Assembly: GCF_000688375.1 (NCBI RefSeq)
Contig: NZ_JIAF01000003.1
Span: forward strand, 1 to 64,000
DNA: 64,000 nt
Source: Prevotella sp. HUN102
GTDB lineage: Bacteria > Bacteroidota > Bacteroidia > Bacteroidales > Bacteroidaceae
Reading direction: 5' to 3'
Of the stretch, positions 45,329 through 53,761 are shown in pieces (the stretch's first letter is position 1; every line of letters starts with the position of its first letter). The notes beneath the pieces are model-generated. The model worked only from the letters and a program-made list of their open reading frames with translations. It was not told where the DNA came from and ran no database searches. A program made the position numbers and the translations under genes.

Positions 45329-45602
45329 TTTTCCATTTCAGGCGTTGCACTTTCGCTTCTCTTCCACGGCTCCACAATATGCGATGTCGCAAGACGGGCT
45401 GTTCCCTTTTTATCCGCAAAGGTAGTACGGGGTATTGTGGCTTTCCCAAGGTCGATGCCTTCGGTTTGTCTGAAAAATCTCCATCCCTGCGGGTAGTATT
45501 TTTCGCCAAAACCTTGTGCAAGCCTTCCCCCGCTACCTCGTGTATTGCTACAAAAAGGAATCAGCATACTCCGATCTTTGGACGCATAAAAAAAATGTCG
45601 CT

Positions 45603-46025
45603 ATGGATAAGCAGAAAGTAAACATAACATCTTCGATGAAGAAAAAAGGATATAGCTCCTCCTCTCATTACCGCATTAACTCTGTGGTTGGACAAAGTGA
45701 GCAAGTGTTGGCAACCAAGTTCGTGCAATGGGACGTGAACCCATTGGAGAGCCTTTCAAACAGCAAGGTGTACCTCCTGCGTGCGAAACTCAATCGTGGC
45801 GAGCGTATGAGCCGTGAGGAAAAGGACTGGCTTTGCGAAGCGGTGAACTCAAACACCTACTTCCGTACAGCCGTTCCCTTGCAAGGTTGGCGATTTTACT
45901 TTTTCGATGTGCTGAAAAAATACATTGTCAGTCAGTATGGAAGGTGGCCAGAGTATTACGCACCCGACAGAACAAGCCTAAGAGCCTACCTATATGGACG
46001 CATCAATCAGATTGTGGAATTGTAA
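45603..46025 (+). CDS. Hypothetical protein of the ICE
   Basis: 140 residues from the ATG at 45603 (MDKQKVNITSSMKKKGYSSS). It contains NRGERMSREEKDWLCEAVNS and VPLQGWRFYFFDVLKKYIVS. I do not recognise a function, but the arrangement suggests a conserved ICE passenger: 60 bp on lies the PcfK-like remnant. No signal peptide or membrane helix. Confidence 0.7.
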   Translation: MDKQKVNITSSMKKKGYSSSSHYRINSVVGQSEQVLATKFVQWDVNPLESLSNSKVYLLRAKLNRGERMSREEKDWLCEAVNSNTYFRTAVPLQGWRFYFFDVLKKYIVSQYGRWPEYYAPDRTSLRAYLYGRINQIVEL

Positions 46026-46086
46026 ATCGGCGGACGAAGTGAAAGCCAAATTCCCAAGTATTAACAACATCAAAACATATACGACT

Positions 46087-46176
46087 ATGAAAGGAACAGA
46101 ACATTTCACACGGACAATAGCCGAGTATCTCAACGTACGGGCTATGACAGCAGTTATACTCAATACCTTTTGGTGA
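46087..46176 (+). pseudogene. PcfK-like protein, N-terminal remnant
   Basis: Only about 29 residues remain: MKGTEHFTRTIAEYLNVRAM, the typical PcfK-like N-terminus, then an unrelated AVILNTFW and a stop. Full PcfK-like proteins in these ICEs have about 140 residues. The break marks the left edge of the AT-rich foreign cassette. Confidence 0.65.
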
Positions 46177-46307
46177 TAGTTATCCAACTTACTGGATAGT
46201 GATAATATAGAAAGGTGGAATGGTGTTTTTGTGGAGTTAGATATAAAGAAAAATAGAGTTTGGAATAGCTTAAGGGAGAATTAGCTGAAAAGGAGGGAAA
46301 AGAGATA

Positions 46308-46347
46308 AAGAGTGAGGATGTGTCCATTATGACACACCCTCACTCTT
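46308..46347 (-). terminator. Bidirectional-looking terminator at the end of the SPFH cassette
   Basis: AAGAGTGAGGATGTGTC and GACACACCCTCACTCTT pair (17 bp, one mismatch) around CATTAT. On the minus strand T-rich sequence follows. It lies 60 bp past the zinc-ribbon gene's stop. Confidence 0.85.
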
Positions 46348-46409
46348 CAATAACTATGTATATGCCCTCTGTATGTAAAATAAAAACTTAGTGCGTGTGA
46401 ATGAGCATT

Positions 46410-47453
46410 TTAATACTTATCTTTATATGGGGTATTCTCATAACCTTTGCGATTGAGCATAGCAACCCATCTGTCAAGCAATTTCTTTCCTTGTGATTTG
46501 AAAATCTTAATGTTGCCAAAATGCTTAACGAATGTAGGACTTATTGAATAATAAGCTTTTATAAACAAACTTCCATACCACGTTTCGTCAAGGGTGAAGT
46601 CTCTAAATCGACGAAGCGTCCAAACCTCTGGACAGTCATATGAGCCATAAACGGCAGTTGCGATATAGCAGGCAGATGTATCAACATTGGGATTTACATA
46701 TGAGGAATCATACTTCCTTATTTTGTCACCGTATGAGTTGATGATATTGATGTTTCCAGTTTTGTCCTGGAGATATTTTACATATTCTTTATGAATACCA
46801 ATGCCACCCTTCCAGCCTTGAATCGAAATATCTGAATATTTACTCTCAAACTTTGTCTCTACTTCATCACCAAAGTTATACATTATCTGTGCTGATGCAG
46901 CTGCATTGTTACAATACTCTTGGATATAATTGTGTTGAATACTAGAATCAATGCCTTCATAGTGATTCTTTGCAGCATTAAACAACATAGAGGAAATCAT
47001 AGTGTTTCTTAACGAAATCTCTGTCAACGCCGCCTTTTGTAGAATCTCATCATTCTCATTATCTTTTATGAGTTGTATTACTGACGATTGGCAGTTTGCC
47101 ATATCAGAAGCGGCAGACCAAATCTCAGCAATCTTACACCCCATTGATTTGAAATAAACGACATAATAGTTTGCCTCCCAGCTGCTAGGATCCTTAATGA
47201 GTATCATGTCGTAGTACTTGGTCGCATTTTCGCTGTTATCAGCGTCCTTGGCTCTACGAGCGATTTCATAAAGGTTTTTTAGTTCGTCTGAAGTGTCAAC
47301 TTTTACAGTACCTTTTACATCGACGGTTCCTTCAACCATCATTTTCTTGGCTTCTTCTACGGTATATTTTGTACCGCACGACTGGCAAACAAAAACACCA
47401 CCGTCTTTTACCAAGTCTTGGCTGCCACACATTTCACATTGTAATGCTTTCAT
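46410..47453 (-). CDS. Zinc-ribbon protein with C-terminal CFI-box-like domain
   Basis: 347 residues. The N-terminus is a TFIIB-like zinc ribbon with two Cys pairs (CEMCGSQDLVKDGGVFVCQSC). Residues about 60-110 look TPR-like (NSENATKYYDMILIKDPSSW). The C-terminal domain CYIATAVYGSYDCPEVWTLR, RFRDFTLDETWYG, IKAYYSISPTFVKHFG matches the CFI-box pattern. Function unknown. It follows the SPFH gene by 36 bp and probably acts with it. The base composition is AT-rich compared with the ICE backbone. Confidence 0.75.
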   Translation of the reverse strand: MKALQCEMCGSQDLVKDGGVFVCQSCGTKYTVEEAKKMMVEGTVDVKGTVKVDTSDELKNLYEIARRAKDADNSENATKYYDMILIKDPSSWEANYYVVYFKSMGCKIAEIWSAASDMANCQSSVIQLIKDNENDEILQKAALTEISLRNTMISSMLFNAAKNHYEGIDSSIQHNYIQEYCNNAAASAQIMYNFGDEVETKFESKYSDISIQGWKGGIGIHKEYVKYLQDKTGNINIINSYGDKIRKYDSSYVNPNVDTSACYIATAVYGSYDCPEVWTLRRFRDFTLDETWYGSLFIKAYYSISPTFVKHFGNIKIFKSQGKKLLDRWVAMLNRKGYENTPYKDKY

Positions 47454-47489
47454 GCTTTTATTCTTTATGTTTAATACTTGTTCTATTGT

Positions 47490-48590
47490 TTACACAGGAA
47501 TTGGAGGAGGACAATCATTGTTGTCTAATGCTGTAAACTCTGAAAATGTATTCAGAGGCAGCCAGTCGGTCATACCTTTCTTCCATGCTAACAGATTTAA
47601 GACGTTAGAATCTTGTACTATTGCTTCCTTTATCTGCTGTTCATTATAGGGACCTTTTTGCTTACCATCAATAGCAAGGAAATATGAGACACTTATTGGT
47701 ATTGGAGGTGGGACATTACCCTTGTTGGGCGTCAACGAATCCCCCATTTGCTTACCCATATTAAGCGATGCACCTAGTCCTAATCCTGCATTGATGAATG
47801 CCGCGCCAGTGCCACTCTCGTTTTCCGCAGCCTTATCCATCACATCGAAAGAACGTTCCATCTTATAGTTTTCGTGACCAGTAATCTTCAGCCTTGCTGA
47901 GAGATTTTTGGCTCTTTTTATTTCATTCAAGCTGGAGTCGTCCTCTGGTATGTTAATTGAGATGATATTGAACAGCATTATTTCAACACCATATTCAGCA
48001 AAGAACGGCAACAGTTCTTTTTGACAATATGCTGAAATCTCTTGCAGGCGTGTTGGTATTTCCAATACAGAGATTCGATCAATAACTATTTTCTGAGAAA
48101 TAATACTAGTTAGTTTTGTCAAGAGTAAGCCACGAAAATATCTTTGCAACTGTTCCTCGTTGAAATTGGGCATATTGCCAATAAGGGTAAATAGAAATTT
48201 TTCTGGATCTCTTATTTTGAATCCATACTGTCCATGGGCACGAACAGGAACTATAATATCATATTTAGGATCTTCAAGTTGTATTGGCGTTTCTGTACCC
48301 CATTTAAGGCTCAAATGCTGAAGCAGGTTAACAAACCAAACGTCAGCCTGAAATGGGGAATCACTACCAAATGGTAAGTTGACAATCTTGTTCAGTAGTG
48401 GAATATTGTTGGTTTTCAGCGTATAAGTACCATCTGTGAACTTATCACATACAGAACCACCTTTAACAAAGAATGCTACTTGCCCGGGATAAACAACGAG
48501 TTGTGATCCCCACCGTAAATCACACGAAGGGAACTTGTGGACTATGACACCTTCCTGTTGTTCATATTTTACAATGTCAATTATAGCCAT
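47490..48590 (-). CDS. SPFH-domain protein with C-terminal GYF_2 (DUF4339) domain
   Basis: 366 residues. The SPFH part covers about residues 20-230 (GSQLVVYPGQVAFFVKGGSV; RDPEKFLFTLIGNMPNFNEE; LPFFAEYGVEIMLFNIISIN) and resembles the bacterial YdjI/virion-core-like group. A Gly-rich linker follows (AFINAGLGLGASLNMGKQMG) and a GYF_2 domain at about 300-355 (YFLAIDGKQKGPYNEQQIKE, LAWKKGMTDWLPL). Such proteins gather at membranes and take part in envelope stress or membrane organisation; a defence role is possible but not shown. A palindrome array lies 80 bp upstream. Confidence 0.88.
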   Translation of the reverse strand: MAIIDIVKYEQQEGVIVHKFPSCDLRWGSQLVVYPGQVAFFVKGGSVCDKFTDGTYTLKTNNIPLLNKIVNLPFGSDSPFQADVWFVNLLQHLSLKWGTETPIQLEDPKYDIIVPVRAHGQYGFKIRDPEKFLFTLIGNMPNFNEEQLQRYFRGLLLTKLTSIISQKIVIDRISVLEIPTRLQEISAYCQKELLPFFAEYGVEIMLFNIISINIPEDDSSLNEIKRAKNLSARLKITGHENYKMERSFDVMDKAAENESGTGAAFINAGLGLGASLNMGKQMGDSLTPNKGNVPPPIPISVSYFLAIDGKQKGPYNEQQIKEAIVQDSNVLNLLAWKKGMTDWLPLNTFSEFTALDNNDCPPPIPV

Positions 48591-48670
48591 ATTATACTTT
48601 ATTTCAATAGTTACCTAATATCTTTCAAATAAGAATTTATCCTAAAAATAAGAGTGTTACCTATATTCTT

Positions 48671-48742
48671 CTCAAAATTGTCTTATAAGACTTTTCAAAT
48701 TCTCTTATAGGACAATTTTAATTCTCTTATAAGACAATTTCC
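48671..48742. repeat. TCTTATAAGA palindrome array, copy A
   Basis: Three imperfect 18-20-bp palindromes in a row: GTCTTATAAGAC (perfect, 48680-48691), TTCTCTTATAGGACAATT, and ATTCTCTTATAAGACAATT. The whole of about 72 bp recurs, with about five differences, in inverted orientation at 63817-63890. It lies upstream of the SPFH gene and downstream of the HU gene. Confidence 0.9.
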
Positions 48743-48857
48743 TTACTTTTATAACACCTGATTATCAACGAGTTATGGAAGTACATTTTTGCCCAGTAAA
48801 AACAACGGAAACGGTGCGTGAAACAATAGTGCTCCACGCACCGAAACAATGTCTGTC

Positions 48858-49310
48858 CTATGGAAGATTCTCTTCTCCGCCACTCGTTCCGGAAGAATCG
48901 TCGGAAGCATTGACGATGTCTTCCTGAGGAGCAAAGTCGAGAAGGCGGACATCGAGCGTGTCGCGCATCGTCGTACTCTTGGTGAACTGCACATTCACCT
49001 GCTTGATGAGCTGTGCGCCCTTCTTCTTGGCTTCGGCTGCCGTCTCCACGCCCTGCGATTTCAGCGTCAGGCGGAACGAGCCCAAGTCGCCGAGCCGCAC
49101 GGTGTTGCCTGCCTCCAAAGCCTCTATGACCTCGTATTGCAGCGCATCCAAGACGGCTTTCACGTCGGCACTCGAAACCGTGGAACGCTTCTCCACACGC
49201 TTTACTATCTGCGCAAGTGTCATCGGTGTGGTCGGTGCCATCTGCGGATAATACTTCACTTCGTTCTTTTTAAGCGGATTCTTCTTCGCTTGGATTACAT
49301 ACTTAATCAT
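48858..49310 (-). CDS. HU-family DNA-binding protein (long form)
   Basis: 150 residues. The HU/IHF fold covers about residues 28-125: MTLAQIVKRVEKRSTVSSAD, VIEALEAGNTVRLGDLGSFR, and a basic region VQFTKSTTMRDTLDVRL. The N-terminal basic extension and the acidic/Ser-rich tail (NASDDSSGTSGGEENLP) are typical of Bacteroidetes HU-HIG proteins. It is the last gene on the minus strand after the tra operon and may bend DNA during excision or transfer. Confidence 0.9.
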   Translation of the reverse strand: MIKYVIQAKKNPLKKNEVKYYPQMAPTTPMTLAQIVKRVEKRSTVSSADVKAVLDALQYEVIEALEAGNTVRLGDLGSFRLTLKSQGVETAAEAKKKGAQLIKQVNVQFTKSTTMRDTLDVRLLDFAPQEDIVNASDDSSGTSGGEENLP

Positions 49311-49404
49311 AAGCCATTACTTTAAGGGGTTGATGAATTATCGCAAAGATAGTGATTTTATTTCATAAATGCAATAAAAGGCGAGAACTTTCTGCTAAGA
49401 GAGT

Positions 49405-49941
49405 TTATTTTTCATATACGGAACAACCATAATATAGGGAATAAGGCAAAGCGTTTAGCCGTTCGCATCGTTCAAGGCTTTGGTTACTACTGTGGCGGAC
49501 TTTTCCTTTGTCCTCTGCTTTTTCATTATTGAAACTGAAGGTCAGCTGCTGCATCTTACCGAAACTGTCCTCCACGTACACGTCAATCGTCTGGCGGTCG
49601 GTGGAGAGCGAGGTGTAATACAGGCGGAACACATCCTTGGTGAGCGGATAGCGGTCGTTGGGCTTGAATACCGTGCCGTTGTCCATCTTCAATGTTCCCT
49701 TGCCGTCGGGCTGGAAGTAGCGGATAGTGTAGTGTGTGTCGGCAAATTCGCCCCCTCGTTTGAGGGTGCAGCGTATCTCTGCCGTCTGTCCCTTGATGAT
49801 GTCTTTCTGAACGGGCATCGTCTCGATGGTGAACGGATAAGACTGCTCCACATCTAGCTCCCTATCACAAGCAGATAGACAAAACACGGAAAGGGCAAGC
49901 ACGCCCATTACCCATATCGAACTTAAAATCTTCTTTTTCAT
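49405..49941 (-). CDS. traQ: Conjugative transposon protein TraQ (DUF3872)
   Basis: 178 residues with a lipoprotein-like signal (LSVFCLSACDRELDVEQSYP) and an Ig-like domain (FTIETMPVQKDIIKGQTAEI, ADTHYTIRYFQPDGKGTLKM). After the usual FSFNNEKAEDKGK end about 28 further residues follow (RHSSNQSLERCERLNALPYS), which I do not recognise from the family; this may be a read-through or an altered 3' end. It probably acts in the outer-membrane part of the transfer apparatus. It directly follows traO; no traP primase gene lies between or after. Confidence 0.88.
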   Translation of the reverse strand: MKKKILSSIWVMGVLALSVFCLSACDRELDVEQSYPFTIETMPVQKDIIKGQTAEIRCTLKRGGEFADTHYTIRYFQPDGKGTLKMDNGTVFKPNDRYPLTKDVFRLYYTSLSTDRQTIDVYVEDSFGKMQQLTFSFNNEKAEDKGKVRHSSNQSLERCERLNALPYSLYYGCSVYEK

Positions 49942-49953
49942 TTTTCTTCTTGC

Positions 49954-50535
49954 TTAAAAATTAAACCTAAGCCCTGCCGAGAGTGCAGGACGGAAATGAT
50001 GTATGTCCGTTCCAAAGAGGAAACGCCCTTGTGCCTTGACGAGAAACAGAAGTCTGTCCGTGAGGAACACCTCCACCGAGCCATGCACGGCACCACCATA
50101 GACAAAGCGTGAGCGGTCGAACAACGTAGCCCCATCGGGCAGCAGCTTCTTGTCCTCATTCAATTCCTCGTAACCGCCCAATGCGGATATGCCAGCATAA
50201 AGAAACACGTTCTTGCCATTGTCGGAGAGTATCGGGTGCATATAGCCCACCTGCAAAAGCGCATCTTTGAGCTTTACGCCATAATCCCTATACGGCATAT
50301 TCTGCTGTTCATACTCAACTCCTACAAAGGAGTAGTTCTCTCGTTTCAAGTAACGGGTAAGCGATACCCCAACACCGAAGTTATCCTTGGCAAAGAACTT
50401 TTCTCCTTTGATAAGGGGAACGCTGCCCATGACTTCCATTCCTTTCTGTTTGGGTATCAGCCGTTGGGCGTGCGATGGCAGACTGAAAGTCATTGCCACC
50501 GCCACGCAAACCGATAAAATGAGTTTCTTCTTCAT
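49954..50535 (-). CDS. traO: Conjugative transposon protein TraO
   Basis: From the Met at 50535 the 193-residue protein has signal peptide MKKKLILSVCVAVAMTFSLP and an outer-membrane beta-barrel-like body with alternating residues (RENYSFVGVEYEQQNMPYRD, LQVGYMHPILSDNGKNVFLY) ending in Phe (SAGLRFNF), as outer-membrane proteins do. In Bacteroidetes ICEs TraO is always between TraN and TraP/TraQ and is thought to be part of the outer-membrane complex. Confidence 0.92.
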   Translation of the reverse strand: MKKKLILSVCVAVAMTFSLPSHAQRLIPKQKGMEVMGSVPLIKGEKFFAKDNFGVGVSLTRYLKRENYSFVGVEYEQQNMPYRDYGVKLKDALLQVGYMHPILSDNGKNVFLYAGISALGGYEELNEDKKLLPDGATLFDRSRFVYGGAVHGSVEVFLTDRLLFLVKAQGRFLFGTDIHHFRPALSAGLRFNF

Positions 50536-50540
50536 AGCAC

Positions 50541-51497
50541 CTACCATTTGAGTTTGAGGTTGTCAATCTTCTTGGCGAGCAACAGGTCTTCCTGCTCGAC
50601 ATAAAAGGTCAGCGTGCACCCTCCGTTTCGCTCGTAGAGCGTTACCTCTAATTGCTTGTCCTCCGAGAGAGCAAACTGTTCCAACACAAACACGGAATGC
50701 TCGCTATCCTTACCCTTTACCTGCATCACCTGATGGTAGGCACGCAGGGGCTGAAGTACCTGTTCCTGTATGGCGGTGCGCTTTGCCACCTTCTTATCCA
50801 CTACCTTGAACGTGATGAAATCGACCGAGTACGGCATGTTCGTGCCGTTTTCCATACGAGTGTGGAAATACAGCAAGCCGTTATGGGCATACAAGCCACG
50901 GAGCAGGAACTTCATGCCGAACTGCTGCGTACCGATATGCTTGATGGTGCGTTTGTCATTCTGATAGATGGTCTGCATCATCAGCTTTACCAAGACGGGC
51001 GACTCGTTGCCGAGTTCCTTGAAATAGATGTCGGCACGGTTGCTCGGCAATCGTCCTTCTGTTGTAGAGAGAAAATCTTTCATCTCCACGCTGAGCTTCT
51101 CCGGCTCGTCGGCATATTTTACGTTAAAGGCGTAAAACGAGCCGTCTTCGCAAATAACGCTCATATTGGTCTCCGTTTCAAAGTCCTTGACGGCAGCCTT
51201 CACGCGCAGTACGTTCTCCGCATCCTCCGCCTTACCTGCAATGATGTTCTGTGAACCCAAGTCCACATAGCGAACGGCAGAGGGGAAGATGAGATGCACG
51301 GTCTTGTCGAAGGTAACGTCCAAACCGTAAGGCAGGACGACACGCCCATTAGGAATGGCACGGCTCATGCCTTGAAAGAGTTCGCCCGAAGAGAGAGGAC
51401 GATTAGGCATAAGCGGTGTGCCGTTGTTGATGTCTTGTGCAGTGGCTGTCGCTCCCATCGTAGCGAGCAAAGCCATTGATAAAATAAGTTTCTTCAT
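50541..51497 (-). CDS. traN: Conjugative transposon protein TraN (DUF4138)
   Basis: 318 residues with signal peptide MKKLILSMALLATMGATATA. The DUF4138 body contains VTFDKTVHLIFPSAVRYVDL near residue 62, SQNIIAGKAEDAENVLRVKA, and NGLLYFHTRMENGTNMPYSV near residue 200. By position and domain it is the VirB9-like outer-membrane core component. It is 5 bp from traO, and 48 bp after traM. Confidence 0.93.
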   Translation of the reverse strand: MKKLILSMALLATMGATATAQDINNGTPLMPNRPLSSGELFQGMSRAIPNGRVVLPYGLDVTFDKTVHLIFPSAVRYVDLGSQNIIAGKAEDAENVLRVKAAVKDFETETNMSVICEDGSFYAFNVKYADEPEKLSVEMKDFLSTTEGRLPSNRADIYFKELGNESPVLVKLMMQTIYQNDKRTIKHIGTQQFGMKFLLRGLYAHNGLLYFHTRMENGTNMPYSVDFITFKVVDKKVAKRTAIQEQVLQPLRAYHQVMQVKGKDSEHSVFVLEQFALSEDKQLEVTLYERNGGCTLTFYVEQEDLLLAKKIDNLKLKW

Positions 51498-51545
51498 TGT
51501 TGCTGTTGATTTGATGTTATTGTTTTACTTCTCATTCTTGATTGT

Positions 51546-52814
51546 TTATTTGGTCTGCACCAAGAAAAGGCGGTAGCCTCCTTTGAGCGTTACCTTGACG
51601 GTACGCAGTTTCTTCTGAAGAAGTTGGCTCGCTCCCTGCATCACACCACGAGCCGCCTCGGAGATAATCTGGTCCTTGGCGGAGGAAGCGAAGGTGAATG
51701 ATGTCCCCATCGAGCCACCAATGTTCGCCCCGACCTCTTTGAGCGCGCCCAAGTCCTCCGAACCGGGGATATACACACCCTCCTGTCCGTCCGTGTCGTA
51801 AGCCGAGAGTTTGACGGCTATGATATGACCGTCCACCTCAATACTTTTGATAAGCAGTCGCATACGGTTGCCCTCAATCTTGGCAGATGCAATCAGTCGG
51901 CTCTGCCGTGGAATATGCAGTCCCTGCACCTTGGCAGTCTCCAGCAGGCGGAGTACCACATTGTCGCCCTCCTTGAGCGTGGTTGTCCTGTCTACCACCA
52001 CTTTGAGCGTGTTGCGTATCGTGGGAGCAGCCGTACTCGTGAGCGAATGGAAGCCCATGTTGCGTGCCTTCGTGCCATACTCTGCAATAAAGTCCGCATC
52101 GCTCATCGGCTGACTGAGTGAGGACACCACCTGCCTTCGTTCTGCCAGGACCTCCATTGCGGGCGTACCGGTTGATGCGGTCTGATTTCTCTCGGCATCA
52201 TTGGATGGTATTTCATTGTCCTTCCCGTCCGAAAAGGCATTGCCCAAGGACGGTAGTTTGGCAGATGTACCCGGCAGATACTTCGCTGCCATCTGATAAC
52301 TCTTTTCCATCAGGGCAAGCTGTCGTTTCTCCTCATCCTCTTCCTTGTAGCTCTGTTGGGACAATTCCTTTTTGAGGTTGTCAATCTCCTGTCTCATTGC
52401 CTCACGTTCCTCCTCGTGTGGATCGGGAGCGTAAAAGGAATTAAGCAGACGGTTGTTCTCCTCATAGCGTCGCATGGAGCTTTCTATCTTTGCCGTGGAA
52501 GCGGCTGTTTCGGCACGTTCCGTTTCCGTTGGAGTCGTATTTTCGGTGAAGTAGTCGGACAGTCTCCCCATCTCCTCGCGGGTCTGCTCCTCCTGTTCAG
52601 CTTTGTTGCCCAGTTCATAGGCTTTGAGCTTGTTCTCCGTGAGTTTTTCGGTCGTAGCCTGCGGGATGCTGTCGTTCAAGCCTTGCTCGGCAGCGGTCTT
52701 GTCCTTGCCCGACGGGGCGAAGATGAACCACATCGAGAGGGCGAAGAGCAGTCCCAGTCCTCCGAAGACCAAGCCTTTCTTCATTTGTTCTTTCTGTTTA
52801 TTATCCATTTTCAT
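51546..52814 (-). CDS. traM: Conjugative transposon protein TraM
   Basis: 422 residues. One N-terminal membrane helix (GLVFGGLGLLFALSMWFIF), a long periplasmic, coiled-coil/proline-poor region (EEREAMRQEIDNLKKELSQQ) and a C-terminal VirB10-like domain (ESVEVDGHIIAVKLSAYDTD-like IKSIEVDGHIIAVKLSAYDT, EGVYIPGSEDLGALKEVGAN). It should span the periplasm and link inner and outer parts of the channel. The start could also be the second Met at 52808. It overlaps traL by 14 bp. Confidence 0.93.
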   Translation of the reverse strand: MKMDNKQKEQMKKGLVFGGLGLLFALSMWFIFAPSGKDKTAAEQGLNDSIPQATTEKLTENKLKAYELGNKAEQEEQTREEMGRLSDYFTENTTPTETERAETAASTAKIESSMRRYEENNRLLNSFYAPDPHEEEREAMRQEIDNLKKELSQQSYKEEDEEKRQLALMEKSYQMAAKYLPGTSAKLPSLGNAFSDGKDNEIPSNDAERNQTASTGTPAMEVLAERRQVVSSLSQPMSDADFIAEYGTKARNMGFHSLTSTAAPTIRNTLKVVVDRTTTLKEGDNVVLRLLETAKVQGLHIPRQSRLIASAKIEGNRMRLLIKSIEVDGHIIAVKLSAYDTDGQEGVYIPGSEDLGALKEVGANIGGSMGTSFTFASSAKDQIISEAARGVMQGASQLLQKKLRTVKVTLKGGYRLFLVQTK

Positions 52815-53100
52815 TGATTGTTTGATGATATTGTAGGTAATAATTGCCCTGTAACTCGTGCAAGGTGCTGTCCGTCCGAATGGGACTATCCAGAAGTCTT
52901 CCCTTTGGTATAGACAGTCTATCCTTCTGAGGCAGGAAAAACTGTGCTATCATCCAAAGACAGCAGATGAGATAGACAAAACTCAGCCCATAGACGACAG
53001 CCTTGCGCTGTCTTATCGTGAGCCTCTCGCACCGATGGCGGAGCCAAAGGTGCAGCCTCAGGTAGTGGCGAGAGAGCAGATGGTTTCCTTTCCTTGCCAT
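52801..53100 (-). CDS. traL: Conjugative transposon protein TraL (DUF3989)
   Basis: 99 residues: a basic N-terminus (GNHLLSRHYLRLHLWLRHRC), one membrane helix (VVYGLSFVYLICCLWMIAQF) and a short periplasmic tail (LSIPKGRLLDSPIRTDSTLH). It lies between traK (4 bp) and traM (overlap). Probable small accessory protein of the inner-membrane complex. Confidence 0.9.
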   Translation of the reverse strand: MARKGNHLLSRHYLRLHLWLRHRCERLTIRQRKAVVYGLSFVYLICCLWMIAQFFLPQKDRLSIPKGRLLDSPIRTDSTLHELQGNYYLQYHQTINENG

Positions 53101-53104
53101 AGCC

Positions 53105-53728
53105 TTATCGTTTATAGGTTTGAATGTCCTGGTTCTGTCTTACAAGGAACTGCTCCATAAGAAAACCTTGCGGATTGTTGTCCGAGCGGACAGAGTTCTG
53201 CAGTGTGCAGGTCGTGACAAGACTTCGCTCCGTGACGTTGCTCTGACGGACGATGAACATCCGGGCATAGGTCGTTACCTCGTAAGGATAAGCGTTGAAG
53301 TTGCAACGGATGGAGTCCACCTCTATGCGCTGATTGACATTGCCCGATATGGCACGGTTGTAGTACCCTTTCTCCGCCAAGTCCTTGTAGTAGTTGAAAG
53401 CCGACTTGTCGCACAGCAGGAAGGCACGCTCCATGTTCTTCTCTATGGCATCCTTGTCGGGCGCAATGGTGAAGAACAGTTCGTGAAAGCGACGCACATG
53501 CTCACGGGCCTCCACGGGGCGGTTCCTGCTTGCATCCTGACTGAGGGCAAGCATGAGCGACTTGCCTTGGTCGAGCACATAGATTTTCTCCCGTTGCTCC
53601 TTGGCGAAGCTGTATGAGGCATAGACGGCATAACCGCTCACTGCCACGCACACGATGGCGAAGACAAAGGCGTAGAGCCGTATCTGCCTGAATGAGGTTT
53701 CGATATTGGTGAGTGATTTGAATTCCAT
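53105..53728 (-). CDS. traK: Conjugative transposon protein TraK
   Basis: 207 residues with one N-terminal membrane helix (IRLYAFVFAIVCVAVSGYAV) and a VirB8-like periplasmic domain (FAKEQREKIYVLDQGKSLML; VREHVRRFHELFFTIAP-like REHVRRFHELFFTIAP; ALLCDKSAFNYYKDLAEKGY-like segment). It ends with QFLVRQNQDIQTYKR. VirB8-like proteins nucleate the inner-membrane platform. Confidence 0.93.
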   Translation of the reverse strand: MEFKSLTNIETSFRQIRLYAFVFAIVCVAVSGYAVYASYSFAKEQREKIYVLDQGKSLMLALSQDASRNRPVEAREHVRRFHELFFTIAPDKDAIEKNMERAFLLCDKSAFNYYKDLAEKGYYNRAISGNVNQRIEVDSIRCNFNAYPYEVTTYARMFIVRQSNVTERSLVTTCTLQNSVRSDNNPQGFLMEQFLVRQNQDIQTYKR

Positions 53729-53761
53729 AGTTCAATTTTCATTTTATTTATTTTCTGATTC

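Noticed and set aside
45329..45602. Open frames on both strands between terminator and the 140-residue ICE gene
   Set aside because: Frames of 80-110 residues overlap each other on opposite strands and none has a convincing start or domain.
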